Assembly: GCA_965198565.1 (NCBI GenBank)
Contig: OZ240665.1
Location: 3,224,001-3,288,000, forward strand
Origin: LMUY01 sp965198565
GTDB taxonomy: Bacteria; Pseudomonadota; Alphaproteobacteria; Acetobacterales; Acetobacteraceae
DNA length: 64,000 bases
Direction: 5' to 3'
Shown here: positions 19,492-27,881 of the stretch, piece by piece
Numbering within the stretch: position 1 is the stretch's first letter
Layout of the letters: each line of letters opens with the position of its first letter
Made by a program: the position numbers and the translations under genes
Notes under the pieces: model-generated
Databases searched by the model: none
What the model was told of the DNA's origin: nothing
The model's input: only the letters and a program-made list of their open reading frames with translations

Positions 19492-20499
19492 ATGCCCACA
19501 GAAGCCCACTCACCGGTCATCGACCCGTTCGGTCGAGGCATCAGCTACCTGCGCGTTTCGGTCACCGACCGCTGCGACCTACGCTGCGTCTACTGCATGA
19601 CGGAGGAGATGGAGTTCCTGCCCCGCGCGGAGGTTCTCAGCCTCGAGGAGCTGGACCGTCTCTGCGGCGCCTTCATCGGCCTGGGCGTGCGCAAGCTGCG
19701 CATCACGGGTGGCGAGCCGCTGGTGCGCCGCGACGTGATGCATCTGTTTCGCGCGCTGGGCGCCCGGCTCGGCCATGGGCTCGAGGAGCTGACGCTCACC
19801 ACCAACGGCACGCAACTGGTGCGGCTGGCCGAGCCGCTCTACGCAGCCGGGGTGCGCCGGGTCAATGTCAGCCTCGATACCCTGGTGGCGGAGACGTTCG
19901 CGCAAATCACCCGGCGGGGCCGGATCGAGTCGACCTTGGCCGGCATTCGGGCGGCGAAGGCGGCGGGGCTGGCGGTCAAGATCAACGCCGTGGCGCTGAA
20001 GGGCGTCAACGAGGACGAGTTCGACGGCATGCTGGAATGGTGCGGCCGCGAAGGGCTGGACCTGACGCTGATCGAGACCATGCCGATGGGGGACGTGAGT
20101 GGCCGCGCCGAGCAATACCTGCCGCTCTCGCTGGTGCGCGCCCGCCTGCGCCGCCGCTGGACGCTGACCGAGTCCGCCCATCGCAGCGGCGGGCCGGCGC
20201 GCTATTTCGACGTGGCGGAGACCGGCCGGCGGCTCGGCTTCATCACGCCCATGACGCATAACTTTTGCGAGAGCTGCAACCGCGTGCGGCTGACCTGCAC
20301 CGGGACGCTGTTCATGTGCCTGGGGCAGGACGACGCGGCCGACCTGCGGGCCGTGTTGCGCAGCGGCGCGGACGACGCGGCATTGGCGGCTGCGATCCGC
20401 GAGGCGATCGCGCGCAAGCCGAAAGGGCACGACTTCATCATCGACCGCCGACGCCCCACTGCTTCGGTGGGACGGACGATGAGCCTGACCGGGGGCTAG
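19492..20499 (+). CDS. moaA: GTP 3',8-cyclase MoaA
   Basis: A 335-residue radical SAM enzyme. It has the N-terminal cluster motif CDLRCVYC (Cys28, Cys32, Cys35), RITGGEPLVR for SAM binding, a C-terminal cluster region with CESCNRVRLTCTG and a further Cys in FMCLG, and the C-terminal Gly-Gly that is essential in this family. It makes the first intermediate of molybdenum cofactor synthesis. In-frame ATGs inside the upstream repeat (19429, 19444) would add a short non-conserved tail, so 19492 is preferred. Molybdoenzyme genes elsewhere in the window (nicB-like, fdhD) would depend on this pathway. Confidence 0.93.
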   Translation: MPTEAHSPVIDPFGRGISYLRVSVTDRCDLRCVYCMTEEMEFLPRAEVLSLEELDRLCGAFIGLGVRKLRITGGEPLVRRDVMHLFRALGARLGHGLEELTLTTNGTQLVRLAEPLYAAGVRRVNVSLDTLVAETFAQITRRGRIESTLAGIRAAKAAGLAVKINAVALKGVNEDEFDGMLEWCGREGLDLTLIETMPMGDVSGRAEQYLPLSLVRARLRRRWTLTESAHRSGGPARYFDVAETGRRLGFITPMTHNFCESCNRVRLTCTGTLFMCLGQDDAADLRAVLRSGADDAALAAAIREAIARKPKGHDFIIDRRRPTASVGRTMSLTGG

Positions 20500-20519
20500 T
20501 TCTAAGCGCCCGACAGCGA

Positions 20520-20561
20520 AAAGGGCTGGCACCCGTTGGCACCAGCCCTTTCCATCTTTTT
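20520..20561 (+). terminator. Rho-independent terminator after moaA
   Basis: A perfect 10-bp stem, AAAGGGCTGG paired with CCAGCCCTTT, encloses a 12-nt loop and is followed by a T-rich stretch ending in five Ts. It lies 20 bp after the moaA stop. The A-rich flank on the other side could also let it terminate the convergent gene at 20609-20878. Confidence 0.8.
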
Positions 20562-20608
20562 AGGCGCCCCGGTTTAGGCGCCCCATTCCGAGGGCGAGCC
20601 TCGCCGCG

Positions 20609-20878
20609 TTAGCTGCGGGGAGTGCCCCGCCGGGACTGCGCGTAGTTGTGGTTGACAGCCTGCTGGGCGAACCAGCGATTGGCCGAATCAGCGCGAAGCT
20701 GCTGCGTGGTGCCGTTGTAGAAGCCCGGCGGCAGCGAGTTTGGCGACTGGACGGCGCCATTCTGGCCGTTCTCGGGCAGCGTGGTGTTGTCGAAGCCATA
20801 GTCGGTGCCGGCAGCGAACGCCGTGGTCGCCAGGCTCAGCATTGCGACGGTGGTGGCGACGAGAAGTTTGGAAGCCAT
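20609..20878 (-). CDS. Small secreted protein, function unknown
   Basis: An 89-residue protein with a clear signal peptide (KLLVATTVAMLSLATTAFA, cleavage expected near residue 22-23). The mature part is short, polar and rich in Asn, Gln and Pro (NGQNGAVQSPNSLPPGFYNG), ending in a basic tail. AGAGGA precedes the ATG. The start at 20947 would place a charged segment before the signal peptide and is unlikely. It is probably periplasmic or extracellular; no function is recognisable. Confidence 0.72.
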   Translation of the reverse strand: MASKLLVATTVAMLSLATTAFAAGTDYGFDNTTLPENGQNGAVQSPNSLPPGFYNGTTQQLRADSANRWFAQQAVNHNYAQSRRGTPRS

Positions 20879-21027
20879 GAGTGTGGTCCTCTTAAAAGAG
20901 GTCCGTTCTTGATGAGCGGGCCGTGTGCGTCTCGGGCGAAGTGCCACCCGACAGGTGACTAGATATTCATGTCCCGCCCAGAAACATCCGGCTGCAAACG
21001 GTATCAGCTATACGTTCCGGTATGAAA

Positions 21028-21867
21028 TCAGCCTGTGAAAACCTGGGTCAGGCTGACCGTGCCGCTGCCCCGCGGCGCTGCCTTGGGTTGTCCAGGCCCG
21101 GGTGCCCAGCCGGTCAGCATGGCGAGCTGCAGCGTGGCCGCGGTCCGCCCGTCACGCTGCGGGAGGGTGGCGAGTGCTTGGGCAAACAGGGCGGCGGGGG
21201 GGATACGCCGGTCCCGCAGCGCCACCGCGTTGCTCTCCCCCGCGGCTCTCAGCTCATGCAGCAGCGCAAGCGGATCGGCGTAGAGCAGCGTCACCGTGTC
21301 GACATCCGCCACCGGCAGCGCGAAGCCGGCGCGCTGCAGCAGCTCGGCGCAATCCGGCAGGCCGGCGAACGGCGCCACCCGGGGGCTGGCGCCGCCGGTG
21401 AGACTGGCCTCAGCCTCGGTGAGCGCATGGCGAAGCTCGGCGAGCGTGCCCAAGGCGGGTAGGCTGGCCAGGAACAGCCCGTCCGGCCGCAGCGCCGCGC
21501 GGATTTGCACCAGCGCGCCGGGTAGGTCGTTGACCATGTGCAGCGACAGGTTGGCCACGACCAGGTCGAAGCTCGCCGGCGCAAAGGGCAGCCATTCCGG
21601 GTCACCCACCACCGCGCCGTCCAGCCGCGCCATGGCGGGGGAAAGCTCGCAGCTCGTCACCGCGAGGCCGCGGGTGCGCAGCATGGGCGCCACCACGCCG
21701 CGGCCGCCGAGATCGAGCGCGTGCGAGAACCGCCGGGTGGTGTCGTCGAGCCGGTCCAGCAGCCGGTCGGCGACATCCTGCAGCACCGGCTGCACCCGGC
21801 TCACCAAACGGGCGGCGCGGTCGCGATGCAGGCGGACGGCGCGGCGGTCGAACACGGTTTGCGTCAT
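21028..21867 (-). CDS. SAM-dependent methyltransferase (BioC/NDUFAF5-like)
   Basis: A 279-residue class I methyltransferase. It begins with VFDRRAVRLHRDRAA as in the alphaproteobacterial BioC/NDUFAF5-like group, then HALDLGGRG (motif I, slightly altered), EWLPFAPASFDLVVANLSLHMVNDLPG and LRPDGLFLASLPALGTL. NDUFAF5 is an arginine hydroxylase despite its fold, so the reaction cannot be assumed. It is divergent from comF; methyltransferase, comF, grxC and DUF1178 commonly lie together in alphaproteobacteria. The start at 21867 is chosen because the conserved region begins there; the frame is open to 22041. Confidence 0.82.
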   Translation of the reverse strand: MTQTVFDRRAVRLHRDRAARLVSRVQPVLQDVADRLLDRLDDTTRRFSHALDLGGRGVVAPMLRTRGLAVTSCELSPAMARLDGAVVGDPEWLPFAPASFDLVVANLSLHMVNDLPGALVQIRAALRPDGLFLASLPALGTLAELRHALTEAEASLTGGASPRVAPFAGLPDCAELLQRAGFALPVADVDTVTLLYADPLALLHELRAAGESNAVALRDRRIPPAALFAQALATLPQRDGRTAATLQLAMLTGWAPGPGQPKAAPRGSGTVSLTQVFTG

Positions 21868-21967
21868 GCCCCCGATGTGCGATCGGGCGCGGCGGACGCC
21901 AAGGGCAAGCCGGGTCGCACGGCCAGACCATGGACGACCTGGCGTGCCAGCGGCTACACTCACACGC

Positions 21968-22735
21968 ATGTATGGGGTGGCAGAGGCTCGAACGGCGGGC
22001 AGGCGGGCGCTGAACTTGGTGCTGCCGCCGTGCTGCCTCACCTGCGAGGCGGGTGTGGCCGCGCCGGGTCAGCTTTGTGCCGCCTGTTTTCGCGCCACTG
22101 CCTTCGTCACCGAGCCGTGCTGCCACCGCTGCGGGCGGCCGTTCGGCCATGCCAGCCTGGGCGGGTTGGCAAGTGAGTGTGGCCAATGCGCAACGTCGCC
22201 GCCCGCCTGGCGCGAGGCAAGGGCAGCGCTGCGCTACGACGAGCAGGCGAAGCGGATGATCCTGCCGCTGAAATATGGCGACCGGGTCGAAGTGGCGGTG
22301 GCGCTCGCGTGGCACATGGCGCGGGCGGGTGCGGCGCTGTTGCGGGATGCCGACGTGCTGGTGCCGGTGCCGCTGCATCGCCGCCGCCTGCTGCGCCGCC
22401 GCTACAATCAATCGGCGCTGCTCGCCTGGGCGATCGGCAGGAGCCAGGGATTGGCCGTGGTTCCCGACGCGATTTGCCGGGTTCGTGCCACCGAGGCGCT
22501 GGCCGGCAAGACCCGGCCGGAGCGTGCGGCGACCGTCGAGGGTGCGTTCGCGCTGCGGCCCGGCCGCGCCGCGGCGATCGTGGGGAGAGGCGTGCTGCTG
22601 ATCGACGACGTGCTCACCACGGGGTCGACGGCGGGCGCTTGCACCGCAGTACTGATGGCCGCTGGGGCCGCCCATGTCGACCTGCTGGTGGGCGCGCGGG
22701 TGGAGTACGCGCCTGCCGACACCCCGCTGCCGTAG
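21968..22735 (+). CDS. comF: ComF family protein (phosphoribosyltransferase fold)
   Basis: A 255-residue ComF-type protein. An N-terminal zinc-binding region has CCLTCEAG, LCAACF, CCHRCGRPF and CGQC, eight or more cysteines. A phosphoribosyltransferase-like domain follows, with VPVPLHRRRLLRRRYNQ and the PRPP loop VLLIDDVLTTGST. ComF homologues contribute to uptake or processing of transforming DNA, but many are uncharacterised. The ATG at 21968 is the first that precedes the conserved region. Confidence 0.87.
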   Translation: MYGVAEARTAGRRALNLVLPPCCLTCEAGVAAPGQLCAACFRATAFVTEPCCHRCGRPFGHASLGGLASECGQCATSPPAWREARAALRYDEQAKRMILPLKYGDRVEVAVALAWHMARAGAALLRDADVLVPVPLHRRRLLRRRYNQSALLAWAIGRSQGLAVVPDAICRVRATEALAGKTRPERAATVEGAFALRPGRAAAIVGRGVLLIDDVLTTGSTAGACTAVLMAAGAAHVDLLVGARVEYAPADTPLP

Positions 22736-22835
22736 AGCATCACCGGATCAGGTGTGGTCACCTGACCGGTAAAGATGCTCCCAAAACACAGCTAGACCAT
22801 GACCGGCGACTCTATCTGAGCCGGTCATGGTCTAG
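22735..22835. repeat. Two consecutive long inverted repeats after comF
   Basis: The first hairpin pairs GAGCATC (22735) with GATGCTC (22774-22780), with further imperfect pairing inside. The second is a perfect 16-bp stem: CTAGACCATGACCGGC (22792-22807) pairs with 22820-22835 across a 12-nt loop. No U-tract follows. They may form a transcription end, an RNA-stabilising structure, or belong to a dispersed repeat. Confidence 0.75.
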
Positions 22836-22915
22836 CCGCGCGGCCTTGCCTTCCGCCATGCGCGTTGCCATTGGTGGTACACGCCTGGTTGGGCGCGCAT
22901 CAGGAGACGAGAAAC

Positions 22916-23188
22916 GTGCCGCGTGTCGAGGTCTATACCCAGCCCTGGTGTCCGTTCTGCGCGCGCGCCATCAACCTGCTCAAGCGTAAAGGCGTCGCCT
23001 TCGAGGAGATCGATGCCCCGAACGGCACGGCGGCGCGCGCCACGTCCATCGAACGGTCCGGCGGGCGTACCGCCGTGCCGCAGATTTTCATCGGCGGCCA
23101 GCACGTGGGCGGCAGCGACGATCTGGCGGCCCTGGAGCGCGCCGGCAAGCTGGACGCGATGCTCGCCGCTGAAACCTCCGATCGATGA
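22916..23188 (+). CDS. grxC: Glutaredoxin 3 (GrxC)
   Basis: A 90-residue dithiol glutaredoxin with the active site CPFC (Cys12, Cys15), the cis-proline in TAVPQIFIGG and the glutathione-binding GGSDDL. It reduces disulfides and glutathionylated proteins in the cytoplasm. The start is GTG 22916, with AGGAG eight bases upstream. The frame extends a further 17 codons upstream without conservation. Its stop overlaps the ATG of the DUF1178 gene. Confidence 0.93.
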   Translation: MPRVEVYTQPWCPFCARAINLLKRKGVAFEEIDAPNGTAARATSIERSGGRTAVPQIFIGGQHVGGSDDLAALERAGKLDAMLAAETSDR

Positions 23189-23694
23189 TCCATTACCAGC
23201 TTCGATGCCAGGCCGAGCATGGGTTTGACGGTTGGTTTCGCGACAGTGCGGCGTTCGACGCGCAAGCGGCAGCGGGTCTGCTGTGCTGCCCGGTTTGTGG
23301 CGGCGGCCAGATCACCCGCGCCTTGATGGCGCCCGCGCTTGGCAGGCGGCGGCAGCCTCCTGCCCAAGTGGTGGTGGAAGGCCCGGCGCCAGGCCAGGTT
23401 GAGGTGCCAGCCACTGCCGTGGCGAGCGCATCGCAAGCGCCATCGACCCAGCCGGTTGCGGGCGGAGCGCTGCCCGATGCGTTGCGGGCAATGCTGCAGC
23501 GCATGCGCTCGGAGGTGGAACAGCGTTGCGAGTACGTCGGCCATGGGTTCGCCGAGGAGGCCCGGCGCATCCACAACGGCGAAACGGCAGCACGCGGGAT
23601 TTATGGCGACGCGACGCCGGAAGAGGCGGAGCGTTTGGCCGAAGATGGTATCGAGATCGCCCGGATCCCCTGGGTGCCGCGCGCCGACGGATGA
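23185..23694 (+). CDS. DUF1178 family protein
   Basis: A 169-residue protein. It opens with MIHYQLRCQAEHGFDGWFRDS and a CPVCGGG zinc-ribbon-like motif; a Pro/Ala-rich middle (residues 50-90) is followed by a conserved C-terminus with VEQRCEYVGHGFAEEARRIHNGE and ARGIYGDATPEEAERL. This is the DUF1178 layout, of unknown function and mostly alphaproteobacterial. It is coupled to grxC (ATGA overlap), which suggests a redox-related role, but that is only context. Confidence 0.85.
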   Translation: MIHYQLRCQAEHGFDGWFRDSAAFDAQAAAGLLCCPVCGGGQITRALMAPALGRRRQPPAQVVVEGPAPGQVEVPATAVASASQAPSTQPVAGGALPDALRAMLQRMRSEVEQRCEYVGHGFAEEARRIHNGETAARGIYGDATPEEAERLAEDGIEIARIPWVPRADG

Positions 23695-23974
23695 CGCAGT
23701 CACCCGCGAGGCGGTGCTTTGCTGTGCTCCCGCAATAACGGTTCGTTTTTGTGAGTAATTCTACACACCTGCAAGCAGCACGCGGTGAAAAGCAAGACGG
23801 CCGTCCGTTAAAACAAAACACCCCTAATCACATGGATGTGAGCACTTCCTAGGGACAATCATTTTTTCGCCGGACCAATCGATTTAACGCAGGTCTCACG
23901 GCGTGTTACCGGCGCACCGGATCGTTAGGAGCTAGTAACCCGTTCATATTCAACGGTATGAATGGGGGCAAACA

Positions 23975-25786
23975 ATGTCCGTTCCGGATGCAGATCAGCG
24001 CGACACAATGTTTGAACAGAATGTCGCCCTCGTTGATCTGGCAGAACTTGCCCTAAAATCCAATGATTACGAGAGTGTGCTGTTCGAGGGCTGCCGCATC
24101 GCGGCCGAGGCGATGAACGCCGATTTCGCCCAGATCATCGAATTGCGCCCCGATCCGCTGGTCAGCTCGGTTCGCGCGGGTTTTGGATGGCTCCCAGGCG
24201 TCGTCGGCGCTGGCGCGCAGCCGGTCGCGGCGGGTACGCTAGCCGAGCGCGTGCTGCAAACCGGGCAGGCTGCCACGTCCGACGCGATTTCCGGGCAACT
24301 GGCGTTTGCCCAGCCCGATTACCTTGCTGCCCACGGCGTGCAGACCAGCGCGGCGGTGATGCTCCGCCCCGGCCTGGAAGCGGCGACCCAGGCGGTGCTG
24401 CAGGTCGATAGCCGCAGCGCGCGGGCTTGGACCGAGCACGATATGACGACCCTGGAAGCGTGCGGCCGGTTGATGGCAGCCGCGCTGCAGCGCAAGCGGC
24501 TGGACCGCAGCGCGCAGGAGGAGACGCGGCGGCTGCGTTCGGCGCTCGAGGCCAGCGAGACCGAGAGTTCCCAGCGCGATCACGAGTTGGCCGCCGCCAA
24601 CGCCCGCCTGCATGCCGAAACCCTGCAGCGACGCCAGGCGGAGGACATCCTGCGCCAGTCCCACAAGATGGAGGCGATGGGCAAGCTCACCGGCGGCGTT
24701 GCGCATGATTTCAACAATTTGCTGCAAGGCATCTGCGGCAGCCTGGAGCTGACGCGGGTGCGGATCTCGCAAGGCCGCGCTGCCGAGATCAGCAACTACA
24801 TCGAGACGGCGCTCGCCTCCGCCAACCGCGCGGCGCTCCTGGCCAACCGGATGCTGACCTTCTCGCAGCGCCGGCCGTTCGAGCCGCGGCCGAGCCGGCT
24901 CAGCGACCTGGTCGCGGGCATGGAGGAGCTGTTCCGCCGCACGGTGGGGCCGATGATCCGCGTCGAGTCGCGCCATGCCAACGAACTCTGGCCCGGCCTG
25001 TGTGACCCCAACCAGATCGAAGGCGCCTTGCTCGACCTGGTGATCAATGCGCGCGACGCGATGCAGGACGGCGGCACCATCCTGATCGAGACGGCCAATG
25101 TGTTCCTGTCCAGGCCTGCCGCCACGGCGGAGGACGTGCCGCCCGGCGAATACGCGGTGCTCTCCGTCACCGATACCGGGACGGGGATGACGCAAAGCGT
25201 CCGGGCGCAGGCGTTCGACCCGTTCTTCACCACCAAGCCAACCGGGCAGGGGGCTGGGCTTGGGCTGGCGATGGTGCAGGGCCTGGTGCAGCAGGCGGGC
25301 GGCCACGTGCGGCTGCGCAGCGAAGTGGGCGAGGGGACCGACGTCCGGATCTACCTGCCGCGCTACCTTGGGCTGGTGGATGAGAGGGAACTGGCGGTTG
25401 CACCGGGCAAGACGGCCAAAAAGACGTCCGTGCTGGTGGTCGATGACGAGCCCGCGGCCCGCATGTTCGTCACGGATGTGCTGTCGGACGCTGGCTACAC
25501 CGTGGTCGAGGCGCATGACAGCCGCTCCGGGCTGCACGCGCTGGAATCGGAGATCCGGATCGACCTGATGGTGACCGATGTGGGTTTGCCGGGTGGGATG
25601 AACGGGCGGCAGTTGGCCGATGCCGCACGCCAGCGCCGGCCGGGCCTGAAGGTCCTGTTCGTGACCGGCTACGAGGAAGACGACACCATCCGCAGCAACC
25701 TGTTGGATGATGGCGTTCTGGTGATGACCAAGCCGTTCGGCATGGAGGCGCTGAAGGCGACGGTCGAGGGCATCATCGGGCGGTAA
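23975..25786 (+). CDS. GAF-domain hybrid histidine kinase
   Basis: A 603-residue soluble kinase. Order: GAF-like sensor (residues 10-170), coiled coil (about 175-220), HisKA with phosphoacceptor His in GGVAHDFNNLLQGI, HATPase with INARDAM, DTGTGMT and GAGLGLAMV, and a C-terminal receiver with Asp in LMVTDVGLPGGMNG. The ordering fits cytoplasmic sensing followed by phosphate return to its own receiver. The upstream gap (23695-23974) is AT-richer than its surroundings and has an inverted repeat TTCATA/TATGAA at 23943-23962, just before a GGGGG ribosome-binding site. No partner regulator is adjacent. Confidence 0.87.
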   Translation: MSVPDADQRDTMFEQNVALVDLAELALKSNDYESVLFEGCRIAAEAMNADFAQIIELRPDPLVSSVRAGFGWLPGVVGAGAQPVAAGTLAERVLQTGQAATSDAISGQLAFAQPDYLAAHGVQTSAAVMLRPGLEAATQAVLQVDSRSARAWTEHDMTTLEACGRLMAAALQRKRLDRSAQEETRRLRSALEASETESSQRDHELAAANARLHAETLQRRQAEDILRQSHKMEAMGKLTGGVAHDFNNLLQGICGSLELTRVRISQGRAAEISNYIETALASANRAALLANRMLTFSQRRPFEPRPSRLSDLVAGMEELFRRTVGPMIRVESRHANELWPGLCDPNQIEGALLDLVINARDAMQDGGTILIETANVFLSRPAATAEDVPPGEYAVLSVTDTGTGMTQSVRAQAFDPFFTTKPTGQGAGLGLAMVQGLVQQAGGHVRLRSEVGEGTDVRIYLPRYLGLVDERELAVAPGKTAKKTSVLVVDDEPAARMFVTDVLSDAGYTVVEAHDSRSGLHALESEIRIDLMVTDVGLPGGMNGRQLADAARQRRPGLKVLFVTGYEEDDTIRSNLLDDGVLVMTKPFGMEALKATVEGIIGR

Positions 25787-25826
25787 GCGTTCGGCTGATG
25801 TGCAGTCGCCCATCTCTACCAAAAAG

Positions 25827-25850
25827 CCCTCTCCCGCTGGCGGGAGAGGG
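25827..25850. repeat. Palindromic GGGAGAGGG repeat, single short copy (locus B)
   Basis: CCCTCTCCCG pairs with CGGGAGAGGG across a four-base loop, in the 77 bp gap between the convergent kinase and ubiG genes. This copy lacks the GGGGTGAGGG flank. Its position would suit a two-sided terminator. Confidence 0.65.
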
Positions 25851-25863
25851 AGGTCTACTGGGA

Positions 25864-26586
25864 TTACCGCCCGAAGGCCGCGATGTAGTTCACCCCCAAG
25901 TCCCGGCTTTGCCGCCAGCGCTGTCCCACCAGGTCGAACGTCATCCCGGCGCTGTCCGTCATCCGCAGCCCCGCATCGCGTGCCAGCCCGGCCAGTTCCG
26001 CCGGAGTGACGAACCGCCGCCACGAATGCGTGCCCCGCGGTAGCAGCCGCAGCACGTATTCCGCCCCCAACTTCGCCACCACCAACGAGCGCGCCGTCCG
26101 GTTCAGTGTCGAGACGAACACCTGCCCACCCGGCGCCGCCAGCCGCGCCAGATCCCGCATGAACGCCGCCGGGTCGCTCACGTGCTCGATCACCTCGAGC
26201 GCGGTCACGGCGCCGAACTGCCGCCCTTCCGCAACCAGCGCCGACGTCTCCGCGCGGCGATAGGCCACATCCACGCCGGCGGCTTCGGCATGTTGGCGGG
26301 CGGCGGCCAAGGCCGCCTCCGCCAGGTCGACGCCCGTCACGCGAAAGCCGCGCCGGGCCAGCGCTTCCGCCGCGAGCCCCGCCCCGCAGCCGACATCCAG
26401 CACCGTCGTGGCAGCGGGCAGATGCCGGGCGATCCAGCCCACCCGTAGCGGGTTCATCGCATGCAGCGGCCCCATTGGCCCCGCCGGGTTCCACCATTGC
26501 GCCGCCAGGGCGTCGAACTTGGCCACTTCCGCACGCTGCAGCGAAGGGCTGTGTTGCGTCGCCGCAAGGTTGTCCGGGGCGCTCAT
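25864..26586 (-). CDS. ubiG: Ubiquinone biosynthesis O-methyltransferase UbiG
   Basis: A 240-residue SAM methyltransferase. The UbiG signature is clear: EVAKFDALAAQWWNPAGPMGPLH, then NPLRVGWI, VLDVGCGAGLAAEALARRG (motif I), VTALEVIEHVSDP and GGQVFVSTLNRT. It performs both O-methylations in ubiquinone synthesis. An ATG at 26634 would add 16 residues without conservation; neither start has a strong ribosome-binding site. It is divergent from lysC. Confidence 0.94.
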   Translation of the reverse strand: MSAPDNLAATQHSPSLQRAEVAKFDALAAQWWNPAGPMGPLHAMNPLRVGWIARHLPAATTVLDVGCGAGLAAEALARRGFRVTGVDLAEAALAAARQHAEAAGVDVAYRRAETSALVAEGRQFGAVTALEVIEHVSDPAAFMRDLARLAAPGGQVFVSTLNRTARSLVVAKLGAEYVLRLLPRGTHSWRRFVTPAELAGLARDAGLRMTDSAGMTFDLVGQRWRQSRDLGVNYIAAFGR

Positions 26587-26648
26587 GACCGGTATGTGGT
26601 CGTGTTTCGCGGCGGCCGCAATCGGCCGGCCCATCTCCTGAGGCGGCC

Positions 26649-27881
26649 ATGGCGCGCATAGTCATGAAGTTCGGCGGCACCTCGGTGGCCGACCTCGACC
26701 GCATCCGCAACGTGGCGCGCCGGGTGCAGCGGCAAACCGGGGCGGGGCACGAAGTGGCCGTGGTGGTTTCGGCAATGGCCGGCGTCACCAACCAGCTCGT
26801 CGGCTGGTGCCAGGCGCTCGCGCCGCTGCATGACGCGCGCGAATACGACGCCGTGGTCGCCACCGGCGAGCAGGTCACCAGCGGCCTCTTGGCCATCGCG
26901 CTGCAGGAACTGGGGGTGGACGCGCGCTCCTGGTCGGGCTGGCAAATCCCGCTCCGCACCGACGCTGCCCATGGCAAGGCGCGGATCGAGCGCATCGACG
27001 GCGCGCTGCTGCTCGCCCGCATGGCCAGCGGGCAAGTCCCCATCGTCGCCGGCTTCCAGGGCATCGGGCCGGACAACCGCGTCACCACGCTCGGCCGCGG
27101 CGGGTCGGACACCTCCGCCGTGGCCCTGGCCGCCGCCCTGCGCGCCGACCGCTGCGACATCTACACCGACGTGGACGGCATCTACACCACCGACCCGCGC
27201 ATCGTTGCGAAGGCCCGCAAGCTCGATAAGATCGCCTATGAGGAAATGCTCGAGCTCGCCTCGGTGGGTGCGCGCGTGCTGCAGACGCGCAGCGTTGAAT
27301 TGGCCATGAAGGAGCGGGTCCGCATCCAGGTGCTATCCTCCTTCAAGGATTCGCCGGAAGAGGGCACGGGTGGGTCCCTGGTGGTAGACGAGGACGAGAT
27401 CGTGGAACAAGAAGTCGTCTCCGGCATCGCCTATTCGCGCGACGAGGCCAAAATCACTGTCCGCCGCATCCCCGACCGGCCCGGCGTCGCCGCCGCCATC
27501 TTCGGCCCGCTCACTGCCGCCAACGTGAACGTCGACATGATCGTGCAGAACGTCAGCGCCGACGGCACCACCGACCTCACCTTCACCGTCGGCCGCGCCG
27601 ACCTGGCGCTCGCGCAATCCACCCTGGCCGACTCGGCGGGCGCGGTAGGCTATGCCGAGGTGCTGACCGACGCCGAGGTGGCCAAGATCAGCGTGGTCGG
27701 CGTCGGGATGCGCTCGCATGTTGGCGTGGCCAGCACCATGTTTCGCACGCTGGCCGAGAAGGGGATCAACATCCAGGTGATATCCACCAGCGAAATCAAG
27801 GTGTCGGTGCTGGTGGGTGCGGAATACACGGAGTTGGCGGTGCGGGCGCTGCACACCGCCTATGGTCTCGATGCTGTCTGA
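26649..27881 (+). CDS. lysC: Aspartate kinase
   Basis: A 410-residue aspartokinase. The catalytic domain starts with IVMKFGGTSVADLDRI and contains GRGGSDTSAVALAAAL; two ACT domains follow (about 265-340 and 345-410), with VISTSEIKVSVLV near the end. It phosphorylates aspartate at the head of the lysine, threonine and methionine pathway, with feedback control through the ACT domains. The length suits the single alphaproteobacterial enzyme. The downstream gene overlaps its last codons, and three to four further genes follow on the same strand. Confidence 0.96.
   Translation: MARIVMKFGGTSVADLDRIRNVARRVQRQTGAGHEVAVVVSAMAGVTNQLVGWCQALAPLHDAREYDAVVATGEQVTSGLLAIALQELGVDARSWSGWQIPLRTDAAHGKARIERIDGALLLARMASGQVPIVAGFQGIGPDNRVTTLGRGGSDTSAVALAAALRADRCDIYTDVDGIYTTDPRIVAKARKLDKIAYEEMLELASVGARVLQTRSVELAMKERVRIQVLSSFKDSPEEGTGGSLVVDEDEIVEQEVVSGIAYSRDEAKITVRRIPDRPGVAAAIFGPLTAANVNVDMIVQNVSADGTTDLTFTVGRADLALAQSTLADSAGAVGYAEVLTDAEVAKISVVGVGMRSHVGVASTMFRTLAEKGINIQVISTSEIKVSVLVGAEYTELAVRALHTAYGLDAV

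Noticed and set aside
24239..27160. 973-codon minus-strand frame across the GAF kinase, ubiG and lysC
   Set aside because: Spans several well-supported genes on both strands and has no recognisable domain.
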